From NCBI RefSeq assembly GCF_014650555.1, contig NZ_BMVE01000001.1, positions 434,001-498,000 on the forward strand: DNA of 64,000 nt, written 5' to 3'. A program made the position numbers and the translations under genes. The notes under the pieces are model-generated. The model worked only from the letters and a program-made list of their open reading frames with translations. It searched no databases and was not told the origin of the DNA. The stretch's first letter is position 1, and every line of letters begins with the position of its first letter. Below, piece after piece: positions 1 through 8,574 of this stretch. Source of the stretch: Streptomyces goshikiensis (GTDB taxonomy: Bacteria; Actinomycetota; Actinomycetes; Streptomycetales; Streptomycetaceae).

Positions 1-2
1 AG

Positions 3-551
3 TACGTGAAGGGGCTGCCGCGGGTCCGGAACCAGAACGTGCACGAGGTCGACCCCGTGGCGCTGGTCCAGGCGGAGCTGCGGGCGCGCCCGGGGGCCGA
101 GGTCGGGCCCGACGGGATGCCGGAGGAGACGGCTGCGGCGATCCGGGCGTGCGCGGCGGAGGGTGCGGATGCGGGCGAGGGTGCGGGTTCGGGTTCGGGG
201 TGTCCCGTGTTGAAGCCCTACTACCGGGACCTCACCGGGAACGGGCGGGACGAGGTCGTGGTCGGCATCGAGCTGCCCGACAAGATGATGTCCGTACGGG
301 TCTACACGGCCGATCCCGACGGGCGGCTGAACCGGATCATGGCGACGACGCAGACGCTGGTCAGCGTGGAGCTGGCCGGGCGGGACGTGGTGCTGCGGAT
401 GCCGAGCGGCAACCCGGGGTACGAGCTGATCACCGCGTGGTCGTGGGACGAGGGGCAGCGGACGATGCTGCCGACCCGGGAGCAGATCGTGCGGGTGCCG
501 AGTGGTTCGGGTGCTTCGGGTGGGGCGACTGGTTCGGGTGGGGCGGCGTGA
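3..551 (+). CDS. Conserved hypothetical protein, partial (5' end outside window)
   Basis: The reading frame is open from the left edge, so this is probably the C-terminal part of a longer protein. A GTG at 6 is the first possible start inside the window but has no visible ribosome binding site. The segment holds a CPVLKPYYRDLTGNG-type stretch followed by alternating hydrophobic strands, ending in a Ser/Gly-rich tail. Its TGA (549-551) overlaps the GTG start of the sensor kinase gene in a GTGA arrangement, so the two are translationally coupled. A role in the kinase signalling pathway, for example as an extracytoplasmic partner, is inference from coupling only. I do not recognise the family. 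Confidence 0.6.
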   Translation, partial: YVKGLPRVRNQNVHEVDPVALVQAELRARPGAEVGPDGMPEETAAAIRACAAEGADAGEGAGSGSGCPVLKPYYRDLTGNGRDEVVVGIELPDKMMSVRVYTADPDGRLNRIMATTQTLVSVELAGRDVVLRMPSGNPGYELITAWSWDEGQRTMLPTREQIVRVPSGSGASGGATGSGGAA

Positions 552-1834
552 GGCTGCCCGCCTGGAGTGCTTCGCTGACCTGGAAGTCGGCGTGTTTCAT
601 CGTGCTGATGTGCTGCTCGCTGGCGGCGGTGCTGGGCGTGCTGGTGCACGTGGGGGTGACGCGTCAGACGGTGTCGGCGGCGCGGGACAAGGCGCTGGAG
701 CAACTGCACGACGCGACGCGGGCGTACGAGGCGGGTGAGGCGCTGCCGCCGGAGTCGGGGCTGGACCCGGCGGCCCTGCCGCAGTCGCTGCGGCAGCTGG
801 CGCTGAGCGGGCGGCGGGGGACGGTCGTGGCCGAGCGGGACGGCCGGCCGACGATGTGGGCGGCGGCCCCGGCGGACGGGCGGGCGCTGGCCACGGCCGT
901 GGACTACGAGCAGAGCGCGCGGACGATCACGGGGCTGGACAACGCGATCATCGGGTCCTCGGTGCTGGCGATCGGCGGGACGCTGCTGGTGGGCGGGTTC
1001 GCGGTGCGGCGGGTGACGAGGCGGCTGCATCAGACGGCGACGGTGGCGCGGCGGATCTCGCGGGGCGAGCTGGACGCGAGGGTCGGGGACGCCGGGGGTG
1101 CGGGGCGCGGTGCGTCTGCGCGGTCCGCGCGGCTTGATGAGGTGGCGACGGTCGCGCGGGCGCTGGACACGATGGCGGGGACGTTGCAGGCGAAGCTGGT
1201 GAGCGAGCAGCGGTTCACGGCGGACGTCGCGCATGAGCTGCGCACGCCGCTCACGGGGTTGCAGGCGGCGTCGGAACTGCTGCCGGAGGGGCGGGCGACG
1301 GACCTGGTGCGGGAGCGGGTGCGGACGATGCGGCGGCTGACGGAGGACCTGCTGGAGATCTCGCGGCTGGATTCCGGGAGCGGGGTCGTCGAGACGGACC
1401 TGCATCGGCTGGGGCGGGTCGCGGAGCGGGTCGTGCGGGCGGCGGGGACGGACACGGAGGTGGTCGTCGTACGGGACGCGCACGTGGAGACGGACCGGCG
1501 GAGGCTGGAGCGGGTGCTGGGGAATCTGGTCGTCAACGCGCATCGGCACGGGCGGGGGCCGGTGGTGCTGACGGTGGCCGGGCCGGTGGTGACCGTACGG
1601 GACCACGGGGAGGGGTACCCGGAGTACCTGCTGGCGCACGGGCCACAGCGGTTCCGCAGCGGGGGCGCGGGTGGCGGGGGCGGCGGCGGGGGGAAGGGGC
1701 ACGGGCTCGGGTTGACGATCGCGGCGGGGCAGGCGGAGGCGATCGGGGCGCGGCTGGAGTTCCGCAACGCGGGGAGCGGCGGCGGGGCGGAGGCCGTGCT
1801 CACCCTGCCGTGGCCTCCGGCGGCCGGGTGCTAG
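548..1834 (+). CDS. Two-component sensor histidine kinase
   Basis: Membrane histidine kinase of about 428 residues. Start GTG 548 overlaps the upstream stop; a longer in-frame extension to 149 is a shadow of the preceding gene. Domains in order: N-terminal membrane helix (about residues 11-30), an extracytoplasmic sensor region of about 100 residues, a second helix (about 137-160), a HAMP-like linker, then a HisKA domain with the phospho-acceptor in DVAHELRTPLTG (His about 229). The N box (NLVVNAHRHG), G1 box (VRDHGEGYP) and G2 box (GHGLGLT) of the HATPase domain follow. A Gly-rich insert precedes the G2 box. The cognate response regulator is not downstream and probably lies left of the window. 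Signal sensed is unknown. Confidence 0.9.
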   Translation: MRLPAWSASLTWKSACFIVLMCCSLAAVLGVLVHVGVTRQTVSAARDKALEQLHDATRAYEAGEALPPESGLDPAALPQSLRQLALSGRRGTVVAERDGRPTMWAAAPADGRALATAVDYEQSARTITGLDNAIIGSSVLAIGGTLLVGGFAVRRVTRRLHQTATVARRISRGELDARVGDAGGAGRGASARSARLDEVATVARALDTMAGTLQAKLVSEQRFTADVAHELRTPLTGLQAASELLPEGRATDLVRERVRTMRRLTEDLLEISRLDSGSGVVETDLHRLGRVAERVVRAAGTDTEVVVVRDAHVETDRRRLERVLGNLVVNAHRHGRGPVVLTVAGPVVTVRDHGEGYPEYLLAHGPQRFRSGGAGGGGGGGGKGHGLGLTIAAGQAEAIGARLEFRNAGSGGGAEAVLTLPWPPAAGC

Positions 1835-1946
1835 GGGTCCGGCGGGGCATGACGGCTAGCCACCGGTAGCTGGCAGCGCCCGGCCGGTGGCCCCGGGTCG
1901 GTCGCCCCCGGCGGCGCCTCCCGGTGATCCCGGGCCGCGGCGGGGG

Positions 1947-2090
1947 CCGGTGACGGGGGTGGGGTGGGGTGTTGTCCGGGACTGCATGATTTATGGCGGT
2001 TGGGCGGGTGCTGTCGCCGTGCGGCGGTACCGCGCGCCACAAATCACGTTTTACGTCCCGGACAACACCCCACCCCACCCCCGACACCGG
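1947..2090. repeat. 144-bp near-palindrome with 34-bp terminal inverted arms
   Basis: Arms 1947-1980 and 2057-2090 are reverse complements with one mismatch in 34 positions. The symmetry continues inwards with more mismatches: CATGATTTATGGCG near 1985 pairs with CGCCACAAATCACG near 2035. It fills most of the gap between the sensor kinase gene and the next gene and no convincing coding frame crosses it. It could be a small non-autonomous (MITE-like) element or a very long terminator/cruciform. No obvious target-site duplication is visible. Confidence 0.75.
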
Positions 2091-2100
2091 CTGGCGTCTT

Positions 2101-2128
2101 CAGCCTCGCCGGCGTTTGAGGCGCGGGG
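2101..2128 (+). repeat. REP-like intergenic repeat (CGCCGGCGTTTGAGGCGCGG core)
   Basis: Copy of a short palindromic-core repeat found at nine places in this window, always outside genes. It lies immediately right of the 144-bp palindrome and just beyond the 3' end of the small minus-strand gene. Confidence 0.7.
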
Positions 2129-2134
2129 GTCTGG

Positions 2135-2371
2135 TTACGCCGGGGGCTGGGGTTTGGTCCAGGGCCAGCGGATCTTGGGCTTTTGGCCTGACGGGGCGTA
2201 GGCGTACTTCCAGCCCTTCTGGAGGTGCAGCCGCTTCGAGTAGCCCGCCGGGACCCGCTCGTAGAGCAGGACCGTCGGGGGGCCGCCGTCCGGGGTCGGG
2301 ACGGGGATCTCGTACCACTTCGGCGGGTGCCCGGTCGGGCCGACCAGGACCGGGAGGACCCGGCCGTCCAT
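2135..2371 (-). CDS. Small conserved hypothetical protein
   Basis: A basic protein of about 78 residues containing PPKWYEIPVPTPDGGPP and a C-terminal WKYAYAPSGQKPKIRWPW stretch rich in aromatic and lysine residues. The ATG at 2371 has an AGGG-type binding site seven bases upstream. A GTG at 2407 would add twelve residues but has poor spacing. It follows the TetR gene on the same strand within a few dozen bases, so it may be co-transcribed with it. No signal peptide or membrane segment. I do not recognise the family and suggest no function. Confidence 0.6.
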   Translation of the reverse strand: MDGRVLPVLVGPTGHPPKWYEIPVPTPDGGPPTVLLYERVPAGYSKRLHLQKGWKYAYAPSGQKPKIRWPWTKPQPPA

Positions 2372-2417
2372 CGGGCCGCCCTCGAAGGGGGTGGGTTCGC
2401 TTCTCACCCCACCAGTG

Positions 2418-3131
2418 TCACAGCAGGTGCGCCGCCCCGGAGACCACGGGGATCACCCGCCGGGCCAGGACCCCGACCGGGCCCTGCGGGGATTCCAGCG
2501 CGAGTGCGGCCCTGGCGGCCGCGGCCGTTTCGGGGTCGGTGGCCGCGGTGGCGGTGAGGAGGGCGATGAACTGGTCCAGCAGCCAGTCCCGCAGCTGGTC
2601 GATGCCGGGCTGTTTGCCCTCGTCGATCCAGATCAGCGAGGCCGCCTCCACGGCGGTGATCCAGGTGCGGACCATCATCCGCAGCCGCCGCCCCGGCTGC
2701 GGGACCCCCAGGTGGAGGAGGATCGCGTCGGCCGCGGCCCGGCGGATGCCGTCGACGGTGGCCGTGGTGCGGGAGGTCTCGACGACGCTGCCGCCCTGGA
2801 GGAGGGCGGAGAAGCCGGCGGAGTGTTCGTCGACGAAGGCCAGGTAGCGGTCCAGGGCCCGGGAGAGCCGCTGGGTGAGCGGGCCGGCCTGGGGTTCGGC
2901 GAAGCAGAGTTCCAGGATGTCGGCCGCCGAACGCAGGGCGGCTTCGTAGAGCTGCTGCTTGCCGCCGGGGAAGTAGCGGTAGACCAGCGGGCGCGAGACG
3001 CCGGCGGCTTCGGCGACGTCGTCGAGGGAAACGTCCTCCGGGGCGCGGTGCGCGAACAGCGACAGGGCCGCGTCGAGGAGTTGGGCCCGCCGCTCCTCGA
3101 CGCTCAGCCTGCGGTACGCGCGTACGGTCAT
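2418..3131 (-). CDS. TetR family transcriptional regulator
   Basis: A repressor-type protein of 237 residues. The N-terminal helix-turn-helix (about residues 10-55) carries the family signature VSLDDVAEAAGVSRPLVYRYF. The C-terminal part is the all-helical ligand/dimer domain, with TWITAVEAASLIW typical of the regulators of fatty-acid-like metabolism genes. Start ATG 3131 was chosen because homology to the HTH begins right after it; the frame extends upstream only as antisense of the diiron gene. It lies 44 bases downstream of the AurF-like gene in the same orientation and probably controls that gene and the divergent ferritin-like gene. The ligand cannot be predicted. Confidence 0.9.
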   Translation of the reverse strand: MTVRAYRRLSVEERRAQLLDAALSLFAHRAPEDVSLDDVAEAAGVSRPLVYRYFPGGKQQLYEAALRSAADILELCFAEPQAGPLTQRLSRALDRYLAFVDEHSAGFSALLQGGSVVETSRTTATVDGIRRAAADAILLHLGVPQPGRRLRMMVRTWITAVEAASLIWIDEGKQPGIDQLRDWLLDQFIALLTATAATDPETAAAARAALALESPQGPVGVLARRVIPVVSGAAHLL

Positions 3132-3175
3132 GCCCGCAGGGTAGCCCGTGGGGCGGCCCCGGGGCGGCGACCTGC

Positions 3176-4123
3176 TCAGGCCAGGAGCCCGGAGCTCTGC
3201 CAGAGCCGGCGGCCGACCCCGCGCAGGATGCCGATGTCGTCGAAGAAGTCGGTGAGCCGCTTGGCGCCGGTCTGCATGACCTCCCGCCGGTGGCCGCTCG
3301 CCTTCACCTGGGCGACGGCTTCGCGCCGGTCCAGGCCGATGTTGTCGTAGACCTGGGGGTTGACGAAGGCCAGCGAGAAGACGCGGGCGGCCTCGCCGCA
3401 GCTGACGCGGGTGAGTTCCCGCTCCCAGCGCGGGGCCGTCAGCATCTGGCGGCGGAGTTCCTCGCGGGCGTACCGGACGTGCCGGGCCTCTTCGATGACG
3501 TGGATGCGGGTCACGCCGCGCACGAGGGGCTGGATGCGCTCGTCGGGGAAGGTCAGGCGCTGCATCCAGTCGAGGACCTCCTCGCCGAGCAGGGTGCAGG
3601 CGAAGGATCCGGGGGTGGTGGAGATGGTCTTGAGGACCCGGGCGAGGTTGTGGTTGGCGCGGGAGACCGGGTACGCGGGCACCCCGGACTTCTTGATCAT
3701 CCGGGCGAACATCATCGAGTGGCGGCACTCGTCGGCGATCTCGGTGAGCGCATAACGGACGTGATTGCTGGTCAGGGACTTGTCGTAGATGTGCCGGACC
3801 ATGAGCTGCATCAGGATGATCTCGAACCAGATGCCGAGGGAGGCGAGGGCGGCCGCCTCGTGGCGGGAGAGGTCGATGCGCTGCTCCTCGCCCATCTTCT
3901 TCCAGAGCGGGGTGTCGTAGAGGGAGAGCAGCTCGGGGGGCCAGTAGTACTTGCCGTCGATCGGCGGGGCGTCCCAGTCGAGTTCGCTGTCGGGGTCGAA
4001 GGAGTGCTTGGCGGAGGAGTCGAGCAGCCGTGCGGCGATCTCCTCGCGGTCCTTGAGCGTGCCGAGCGCGTCGCGGAGGACGGTGAGGCCCTCGTGGCCC
4101 GTGCGGTCTGCGGTGGTCGTCAT
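3176..4123 (-). CDS. AurF-like diiron oxygenase (PF11583-type)
   Basis: A 315-residue helical protein with the ligand pattern of the p-aminobenzoate N-oxygenase (AurF) family: Glu101, E132-x2-H135 in ADECRHS, Glu181/182 in GEEVLDW and E212-x2-H215 in EEARHVRYA. These are the expected carboxylate and histidine ligands of a non-haem diiron centre. Family members oxidise arylamines or hydroxylate other substrates, but many actinobacterial paralogues have unknown substrates, and no biosynthetic genes lie nearby to suggest one. Start ATG 4123 has GAGGTG upstream. It is divergent from a second diiron protein across a 174-bp gap, with a TetR gene behind it, suggesting a small regulated redox module. 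Confidence 0.85.
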   Translation of the reverse strand: MTTTADRTGHEGLTVLRDALGTLKDREEIAARLLDSSAKHSFDPDSELDWDAPPIDGKYYWPPELLSLYDTPLWKKMGEEQRIDLSRHEAAALASLGIWFEIILMQLMVRHIYDKSLTSNHVRYALTEIADECRHSMMFARMIKKSGVPAYPVSRANHNLARVLKTISTTPGSFACTLLGEEVLDWMQRLTFPDERIQPLVRGVTRIHVIEEARHVRYAREELRRQMLTAPRWERELTRVSCGEAARVFSLAFVNPQVYDNIGLDRREAVAQVKASGHRREVMQTGAKRLTDFFDDIGILRGVGRRLWQSSGLLA

Positions 4124-4297
4124 GGCGGGGGCACCTCGCCCTTGTTTCCGGCGTTACCAGCGGTCACTTCTTATGAGACTGCCTGTCAGCAAGGTCGTCA
4201 ATCCCCCGCGCACGACTTGTTGACCCGCTGTCTACCAACGTGTGACCCTGCCAACTGTCCGGTCTTGTACGGCAGTACGCGAGACGAGGGGGCGTCA
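4124..4297. promoter_or_regulatory. Divergent promoter region between the two diiron genes
   Basis: A gap of 174 bp between back-to-back genes, clearly richer in A/T than its flanks. On the minus strand TTGACG near 4196-4201 could serve as a -35 for the AurF-like gene. On the plus strand TTGACC near 4220 could serve the ferritin-like gene. No convincing -10 or long palindrome was found, so the TetR operator is not located. Confidence 0.35.
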
Positions 4298-5407
4298 GTG
4301 TCGACGCACGAGCTCTACACCACCGGCCCGGGCGAGGGCGTCTGGCAGGTCCCGGCCACCGGCGCGGCCCGGTTCAGCTGGGAGTACGCCGACGGTCGCG
4401 AACGGCTCCTCGCGCTCTACCAGAAGGGCAAGGACAAGCAGTGGGACGGCGCCAAGCGGATCGACTGGGAGCTGGAGGTCGACCCGTACGACCCGCTCGG
4501 CACCCCGGACGAGGCACTGACGCTCCACGGCACCCGGCACTGGGCGAAACTCACCGAGAAGGACAAGGGCGAGCTGCGCCGGCACTACACCGCCTGGAAC
4601 TTCAGCCAGTTCCTGCACGGTGAGCAGGGAGCGATGGTGTGCGCGGCCCGGATCGTCGAATCCGTGCCGGACCTGGACGCGAAGTTCTACTCCGCCACCC
4701 AGACCATGGACGAGGCCCGGCACGCCGAGATCTTCGGCCGGTTCCTGCACGAGAAGGTCGGGATGCTCTACCCGGTCAACGACAGCCTCCGGGGGCTGCT
4801 CGGCGACACGCTGCGCGACTCCCGGTGGGACATGCCGTACCTGGGCATGCAGGTGCTGATCGAGGGGCTGGCGCTGGCCGCGTTCGGGATGATCCGCGAT
4901 ACGACGGACAAGCCGCTGCCGAAGCAGATCCTCGCGTACGTCATGCAGGACGAGGCCCGGCACGTGGCGTTCGGGCGGATGGCGCTGCGGGACTACTACA
5001 AGCAGCTGACGGACGCGGAGTTGCGCGAGCGCGAGGAGTTCGTCATCGAGGGCTGCCATCTGATGCGGGACCGGTTGCAGGGCGTGGAGGTACTGGAGAA
5101 CTTCGGCGTCTCGAAGAAGGAGGCGCGGGAGTTCAGCGAGCAGTCGGAGTTCCTGCACCTGTTCCGCAGGCTGCTGTTCAGCCGGATCGTGCCGTGCGTG
5201 AAGGACATCGGGCTGTGGGGCGAGCGGTTGCAGAAGGCGTACCTGGAGATGGGCGTCTTCGAGATGGGCGACTCCAACCTGGACCTGCTGATGCGCCAGG
5301 ACGAGGAGATGGCCGAGGCGCTGGACCGCGAGCGGTTCGCGACGGAGGAGCGGGAGCGGGTGGCGGAGGTCGAGGCCGCCATCGCGGACGGCCACCGGCC
5401 GGGCTGA
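4298..5407 (+). CDS. Ferritin-like / R2-like diiron protein
   Basis: A 369-residue protein with a complete four-helix diiron ligand set: Glu109 (HGEQ), E139-x2-H142 (MDEARHAEIFG), Glu189 (LIEG) and E219-x2-H222 (QDEARHVAFG). The paired ExxH motifs spaced about 80 residues apart match ferritin-like, R2-type oxidoreductases. Start GTG 4298 is preceded by GAGACGAGGGGG; the longer open frame to the left is antisense of the AurF-like gene. The C-terminus is a charged Glu/Arg helix. The substrate is unknown. Its divergence from a second diiron oxygenase and the neighbouring TetR gene suggest co-regulation, and the two may act on the same compound or stress. Confidence 0.8.
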   Translation: MSTHELYTTGPGEGVWQVPATGAARFSWEYADGRERLLALYQKGKDKQWDGAKRIDWELEVDPYDPLGTPDEALTLHGTRHWAKLTEKDKGELRRHYTAWNFSQFLHGEQGAMVCAARIVESVPDLDAKFYSATQTMDEARHAEIFGRFLHEKVGMLYPVNDSLRGLLGDTLRDSRWDMPYLGMQVLIEGLALAAFGMIRDTTDKPLPKQILAYVMQDEARHVAFGRMALRDYYKQLTDAELREREEFVIEGCHLMRDRLQGVEVLENFGVSKKEAREFSEQSEFLHLFRRLLFSRIVPCVKDIGLWGERLQKAYLEMGVFEMGDSNLDLLMRQDEEMAEALDRERFATEERERVAEVEAAIADGHRPG

Positions 5408-5527
5408 CGCCGGGGCCGGGTACGCCACCCCGCCGGGCGAACCGGTCCGGGGTGCGGCCCAGCTGCCCGGGGCTGCCAGCCACCTCTCCCGCGGCTGCGC
5501 CGCCAGGCACGGGCGGCGGGGCGTGGG

Positions 5528-7000
5528 CTAGCGGCGGCGGGTGGGGGTGGCGAGGGCGGCCTGCATGACCGCGCGGGCGATGGGGGCGGCCGCGCTGTTG
5601 CCGCTGATGTCGCCGCGGCGGGCCGAGGCGTCTTCGACCACGACCGCCACCGCGACCGCCGGGAAGGGCGCGTCCTGCGCCTTGGCCCAGGAGATGAACC
5701 AGGCGTACGGGGTGCCCGCGTTGCCGACCCCGTGCTGGGCGGTGCCCGTCTTGCCGCCGACGGTCGCGCCCGGGATCGCGGCGTTGCGGCCGGTGCCGTC
5801 CTCCACCACCTTCACCATCAGCTCCTGTAGCCGCAGCGCCGTGGCCGGGCTCATGGCTCGGCCGAGGCCCCGCCGGTCGCCGCGCCGCACCTGTGAGCCG
5901 TCGGCCTGGGTGGTGCGGTCCACCAGGTACGGGGACAGCACCTCCCCGCCGTTGGCGACGGCCGCCGCGACCATCGCCATCTGGAGCGGGGTGGCCGTGG
6001 TGTTGAACTGCCCGATGGCGGAGAGCGCCAGCTGGTCGGGGCTCATGTCGGTGTCGAAGTTCGAGCGCGACACCCAGGAGGGCACGTACAGCCCGCCGTC
6101 GTTGAAACCGAACCGGCGCGCCGCCTCCACCATCCCGCGCAGCCCGACCCGGACCCCGATCTTGGCCATCACGGTGTTGCAGGACCACTGCACCGCCTCC
6201 GCCATCGAGGCGTCGGCGCAGCCGGTGCTCGTGTTCGGCAGCAGGGTGCTGGTGCCGGGCAGCGGGTACGGGTCGGGGGTCTCGGTGGGCGCGTCCACAT
6301 CGGTGACGACCCCGGAGTCGAGGGCGGCCGCCGCCGTCACGATCTTGAACGTGGAGCCCGGCGGATACGTCTCGCGCAGCGCCCGGTTGAGCATCGGCCG
6401 GGCCGGGTCCGCGTTGAGCCGGGCCCAGGCCGCCTTGACCCGGGCGCCCGTGCCGGAGAGCTCGGACGGGTCGTAGGAGGGGCTGCTGACGAGGGCGAGG
6501 ACGCGCCCGGTGGCCGGTTCGACGGCGGCCACCGCGCCGCGCTTGCCCCCGAGCCCGGTGTAGGCGGCGAGCTGGACCGCGGCCCGGATGGTGGTCGCCG
6601 CGTCGCCGCCGGGCGGGCGGCCGCGGGAGAGCTCGTACCAGAGGGGGAAGGCGGAGAGCCCCGGGTCGGTGCCGGCCAGGATCCGGTCCTCGGCGCGCTC
6701 GATGAAGCTGGTCCCGTACGTCTGGGAGGAGAAGCCGGTGACGGGCGCGTAGAGCGGGCCGTTGCGGTACGTCCGCTCGTAGCGCAGCAGTTGGCCGCTG
6801 TCGCGGGAGCCGGTGACGGGCCGCCCGTCGACCAGGATGTCGCCGCGGCGCTCGGCGTAGCGCTGGATCGCGGGCCGCTTGTTGGCCGGGTTCGACGCGG
6901 CGGCGGCGGACTCCCAGACCTGCACGCGGGCGACGTTCACGAGCAGGGCGGCGAGGAGGAGGGCGCAGAAGTACGCGCACCAGCGGATGTAGCGGATCAC
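5528..7000 (-). CDS. Penicillin-binding protein 2-type transpeptidase (PbpA-like)
   Basis: A class B PBP of 490 residues that cross-links peptidoglycan. One N-terminal membrane anchor (about residues 5-25) is followed by a PBP dimerisation region and the transpeptidase domain. All three penicilloyl-serine motifs are present: S216-T-F-K219, SCN (273-275) and KTG (417-419, in GGKTGTAQ). Start GTG 7000 overlaps the RodA stop codon (GTGA), so translation is coupled to the partner glycosyltransferase gene. The longer open frame continuing to 8464 is an antisense-like artefact inside rodA. In streptomycetes such RodA/PBP pairs are accessory to polar growth or sporulation; which one this is cannot be settled here. 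Confidence 0.93.
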   Translation of the reverse strand: MIRYIRWCAYFCALLLAALLVNVARVQVWESAAAASNPANKRPAIQRYAERRGDILVDGRPVTGSRDSGQLLRYERTYRNGPLYAPVTGFSSQTYGTSFIERAEDRILAGTDPGLSAFPLWYELSRGRPPGGDAATTIRAAVQLAAYTGLGGKRGAVAAVEPATGRVLALVSSPSYDPSELSGTGARVKAAWARLNADPARPMLNRALRETYPPGSTFKIVTAAAALDSGVVTDVDAPTETPDPYPLPGTSTLLPNTSTGCADASMAEAVQWSCNTVMAKIGVRVGLRGMVEAARRFGFNDGGLYVPSWVSRSNFDTDMSPDQLALSAIGQFNTTATPLQMAMVAAAVANGGEVLSPYLVDRTTQADGSQVRRGDRRGLGRAMSPATALRLQELMVKVVEDGTGRNAAIPGATVGGKTGTAQHGVGNAGTPYAWFISWAKAQDAPFPAVAVAVVVEDASARRGDISGNSAAAPIARAVMQAALATPTRRR

Positions 7001-8448
7001 CGGGCGACCCCCGTGGTCTCCGCCGGATCCGCCGGCCCCGTCGGCGGCTCCGGCGGGCCCGTCGGCTCCGTGCCGTCCGGGCCGTCCGGGCCGTCCGGGC
7101 GGGGCCTTCGGGCGCAGTCGCTGAGCCGGACCAGCAGGGCGACGATGATCCAGTTGGTGACGACGGAGGATCCGCCCTGGGCGAGGAACGGCATGGCCAT
7201 GCCGGTCAGCGGGATCAGTCCGGTGACGCCGCCCGTGATGACGAACACCTGGAGGGCGACGATCGAGGCGAGCCCGGTGGCGAGGAGCCGCCCGAAGGGG
7301 TCGCGCAGGCCCAGCCCGGCGCGGAAGCCGCGGGCGACGAGGAGGCCGTAGAGGAGCAGGATCGCGCTGAGGCCGACGAGGCCGAGCTCCTCGCCGGCGG
7401 TGGCGAGGATGAAGTCCGACTTGGCGGCGAAGCCGATGAGGAAGGACTGGCCGTGGCCGAGGCCGGAGCCGAGGAGTCCGCCGGCGCCGAAGGCGAACAG
7501 GGACTGGGCGAGCTGACCGGGGCCCTCGCCGCGCTCGATCGAGGCGAAAGGATTCAGCCAGTCCTCGACGCGGCTGTGCACATGGGGCTCGAAGGTGCCG
7601 ACGGCGTAGGCGCCGAGGGCGGCGAGGATCAGCCCGATGGCGATCCAGCCGATCCGGCCGGTCGCGGTGAACAGCATGATGACGAAGAGGCCGAAGAAGA
7701 GGAGCGAGGTCCCGAGGTCCCGTTCGAGGACGAGCACGCCGACGCTGAGCAGCCAGATGGCGAGGATCGGGCCGAGGACCCGGCCCGGGAGGAGCTTCAG
7801 CTTCCAGAACAGCCGGCGGCCGCCGAGCGCGAGGGCGGTGCGGTTCGCGGCGAGGTAGGCGGCGAAGAAGACCGCGAGCAGGATCTTGGCGAACTCCCCG
7901 GGCTGGAAGGAGAACCCGGCGAAGCGGATCCAGATGTGGGCGCCGTTGACGGCGGGGAAGAACACCGGGACGAGCATCAGCGCGAGCGCGACGGCGACGG
8001 AGAGGTACGCGTAGCGCTGGAGCGCGCGGTGGTCGCGGAGCGCGGCGACGACGAGGACGAACAGTGCGAGCCCGAGGGCCGACCAGCGCAGCTGCTCCCC
8101 GGCGGTGGGGTGCCCGGGGGTGGTCAGGTCGAGGCGCTGGATGAGGACGAGGCCGAGGCCGTTGAGGAGGAACGCGATCGGCAGCACGAGCGGGTCGGCG
8201 TACGGGGCGCGCAGGCGGACGGCGAGGTGGGCGAGCAGCGCGGCGGCGGCGAGGCCGCCGGCGTAGCGCGGGGTGGGGCGCGGCAGGTGGCCGCCGTCCG
8301 CGACGGCGACGTAGAGGTAGCCGAGGACGCAGACGAGGACGGCGCCGGCGAGCAGCGTCAGCTCGACGCCGCGGCGGCGCCGGTGGGCGTGGGCGCCGGG
8401 GGGCGGGGGCGGGGCGGGCTCGGCCACCTTCGCCGTCAGAGCGCTCAT
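6997..8448 (-). CDS. rodA: FtsW/RodA/SpoVE family peptidoglycan glycosyltransferase
   Basis: A polytopic SEDS protein of 483 residues that polymerises lipid II into glycan strands, working with the class B PBP encoded just downstream. At least ten hydrophobic segments are visible from about residue 30 to 445. Conserved SEDS features include FSFQPGEFAK (the segment around the catalytic loop), ERDLGTSLLFF, and near the C-terminus GLIPLTGMAMPFLAQGGSS. A Pro/Gly/Asp-rich cytoplasmic tail ends the protein. The N-terminus is Pro- and His-rich before the first helix. Stop and partner start overlap by four bases, the usual layout of a rodA-pbp2 operon. It is the first gene of its operon, opposite the DUF6325 gene. 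Confidence 0.93.
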   Translation of the reverse strand: MSALTAKVAEPAPPPPPGAHAHRRRRGVELTLLAGAVLVCVLGYLYVAVADGGHLPRPTPRYAGGLAAAALLAHLAVRLRAPYADPLVLPIAFLLNGLGLVLIQRLDLTTPGHPTAGEQLRWSALGLALFVLVVAALRDHRALQRYAYLSVAVALALMLVPVFFPAVNGAHIWIRFAGFSFQPGEFAKILLAVFFAAYLAANRTALALGGRRLFWKLKLLPGRVLGPILAIWLLSVGVLVLERDLGTSLLFFGLFVIMLFTATGRIGWIAIGLILAALGAYAVGTFEPHVHSRVEDWLNPFASIERGEGPGQLAQSLFAFGAGGLLGSGLGHGQSFLIGFAAKSDFILATAGEELGLVGLSAILLLYGLLVARGFRAGLGLRDPFGRLLATGLASIVALQVFVITGGVTGLIPLTGMAMPFLAQGGSSVVTNWIIVALLVRLSDCARRPRPDGPDGPDGTEPTGPPEPPTGPADPAETTGVAR

Positions 8449-8574
8449 ACCGGAAACGTAGCAAGCGGGCGGGCTCTATGTCCGGTTATGTCATAGTGTG
8501 CCGAAGAGTCGTCAGAAGCGTTTGCCTGATGTCCGGATGTGCGGTCAGAAGTGGTCGCAACGGTCAGGAGTGGG

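Noticed and set aside
7001..8464. Upstream extension of the PBP to 978 residues
   Set aside because: The added part is an alternative frame of rodA with Arg/Pro-rich content; the GTG at 7000 fits the rodA overlap.
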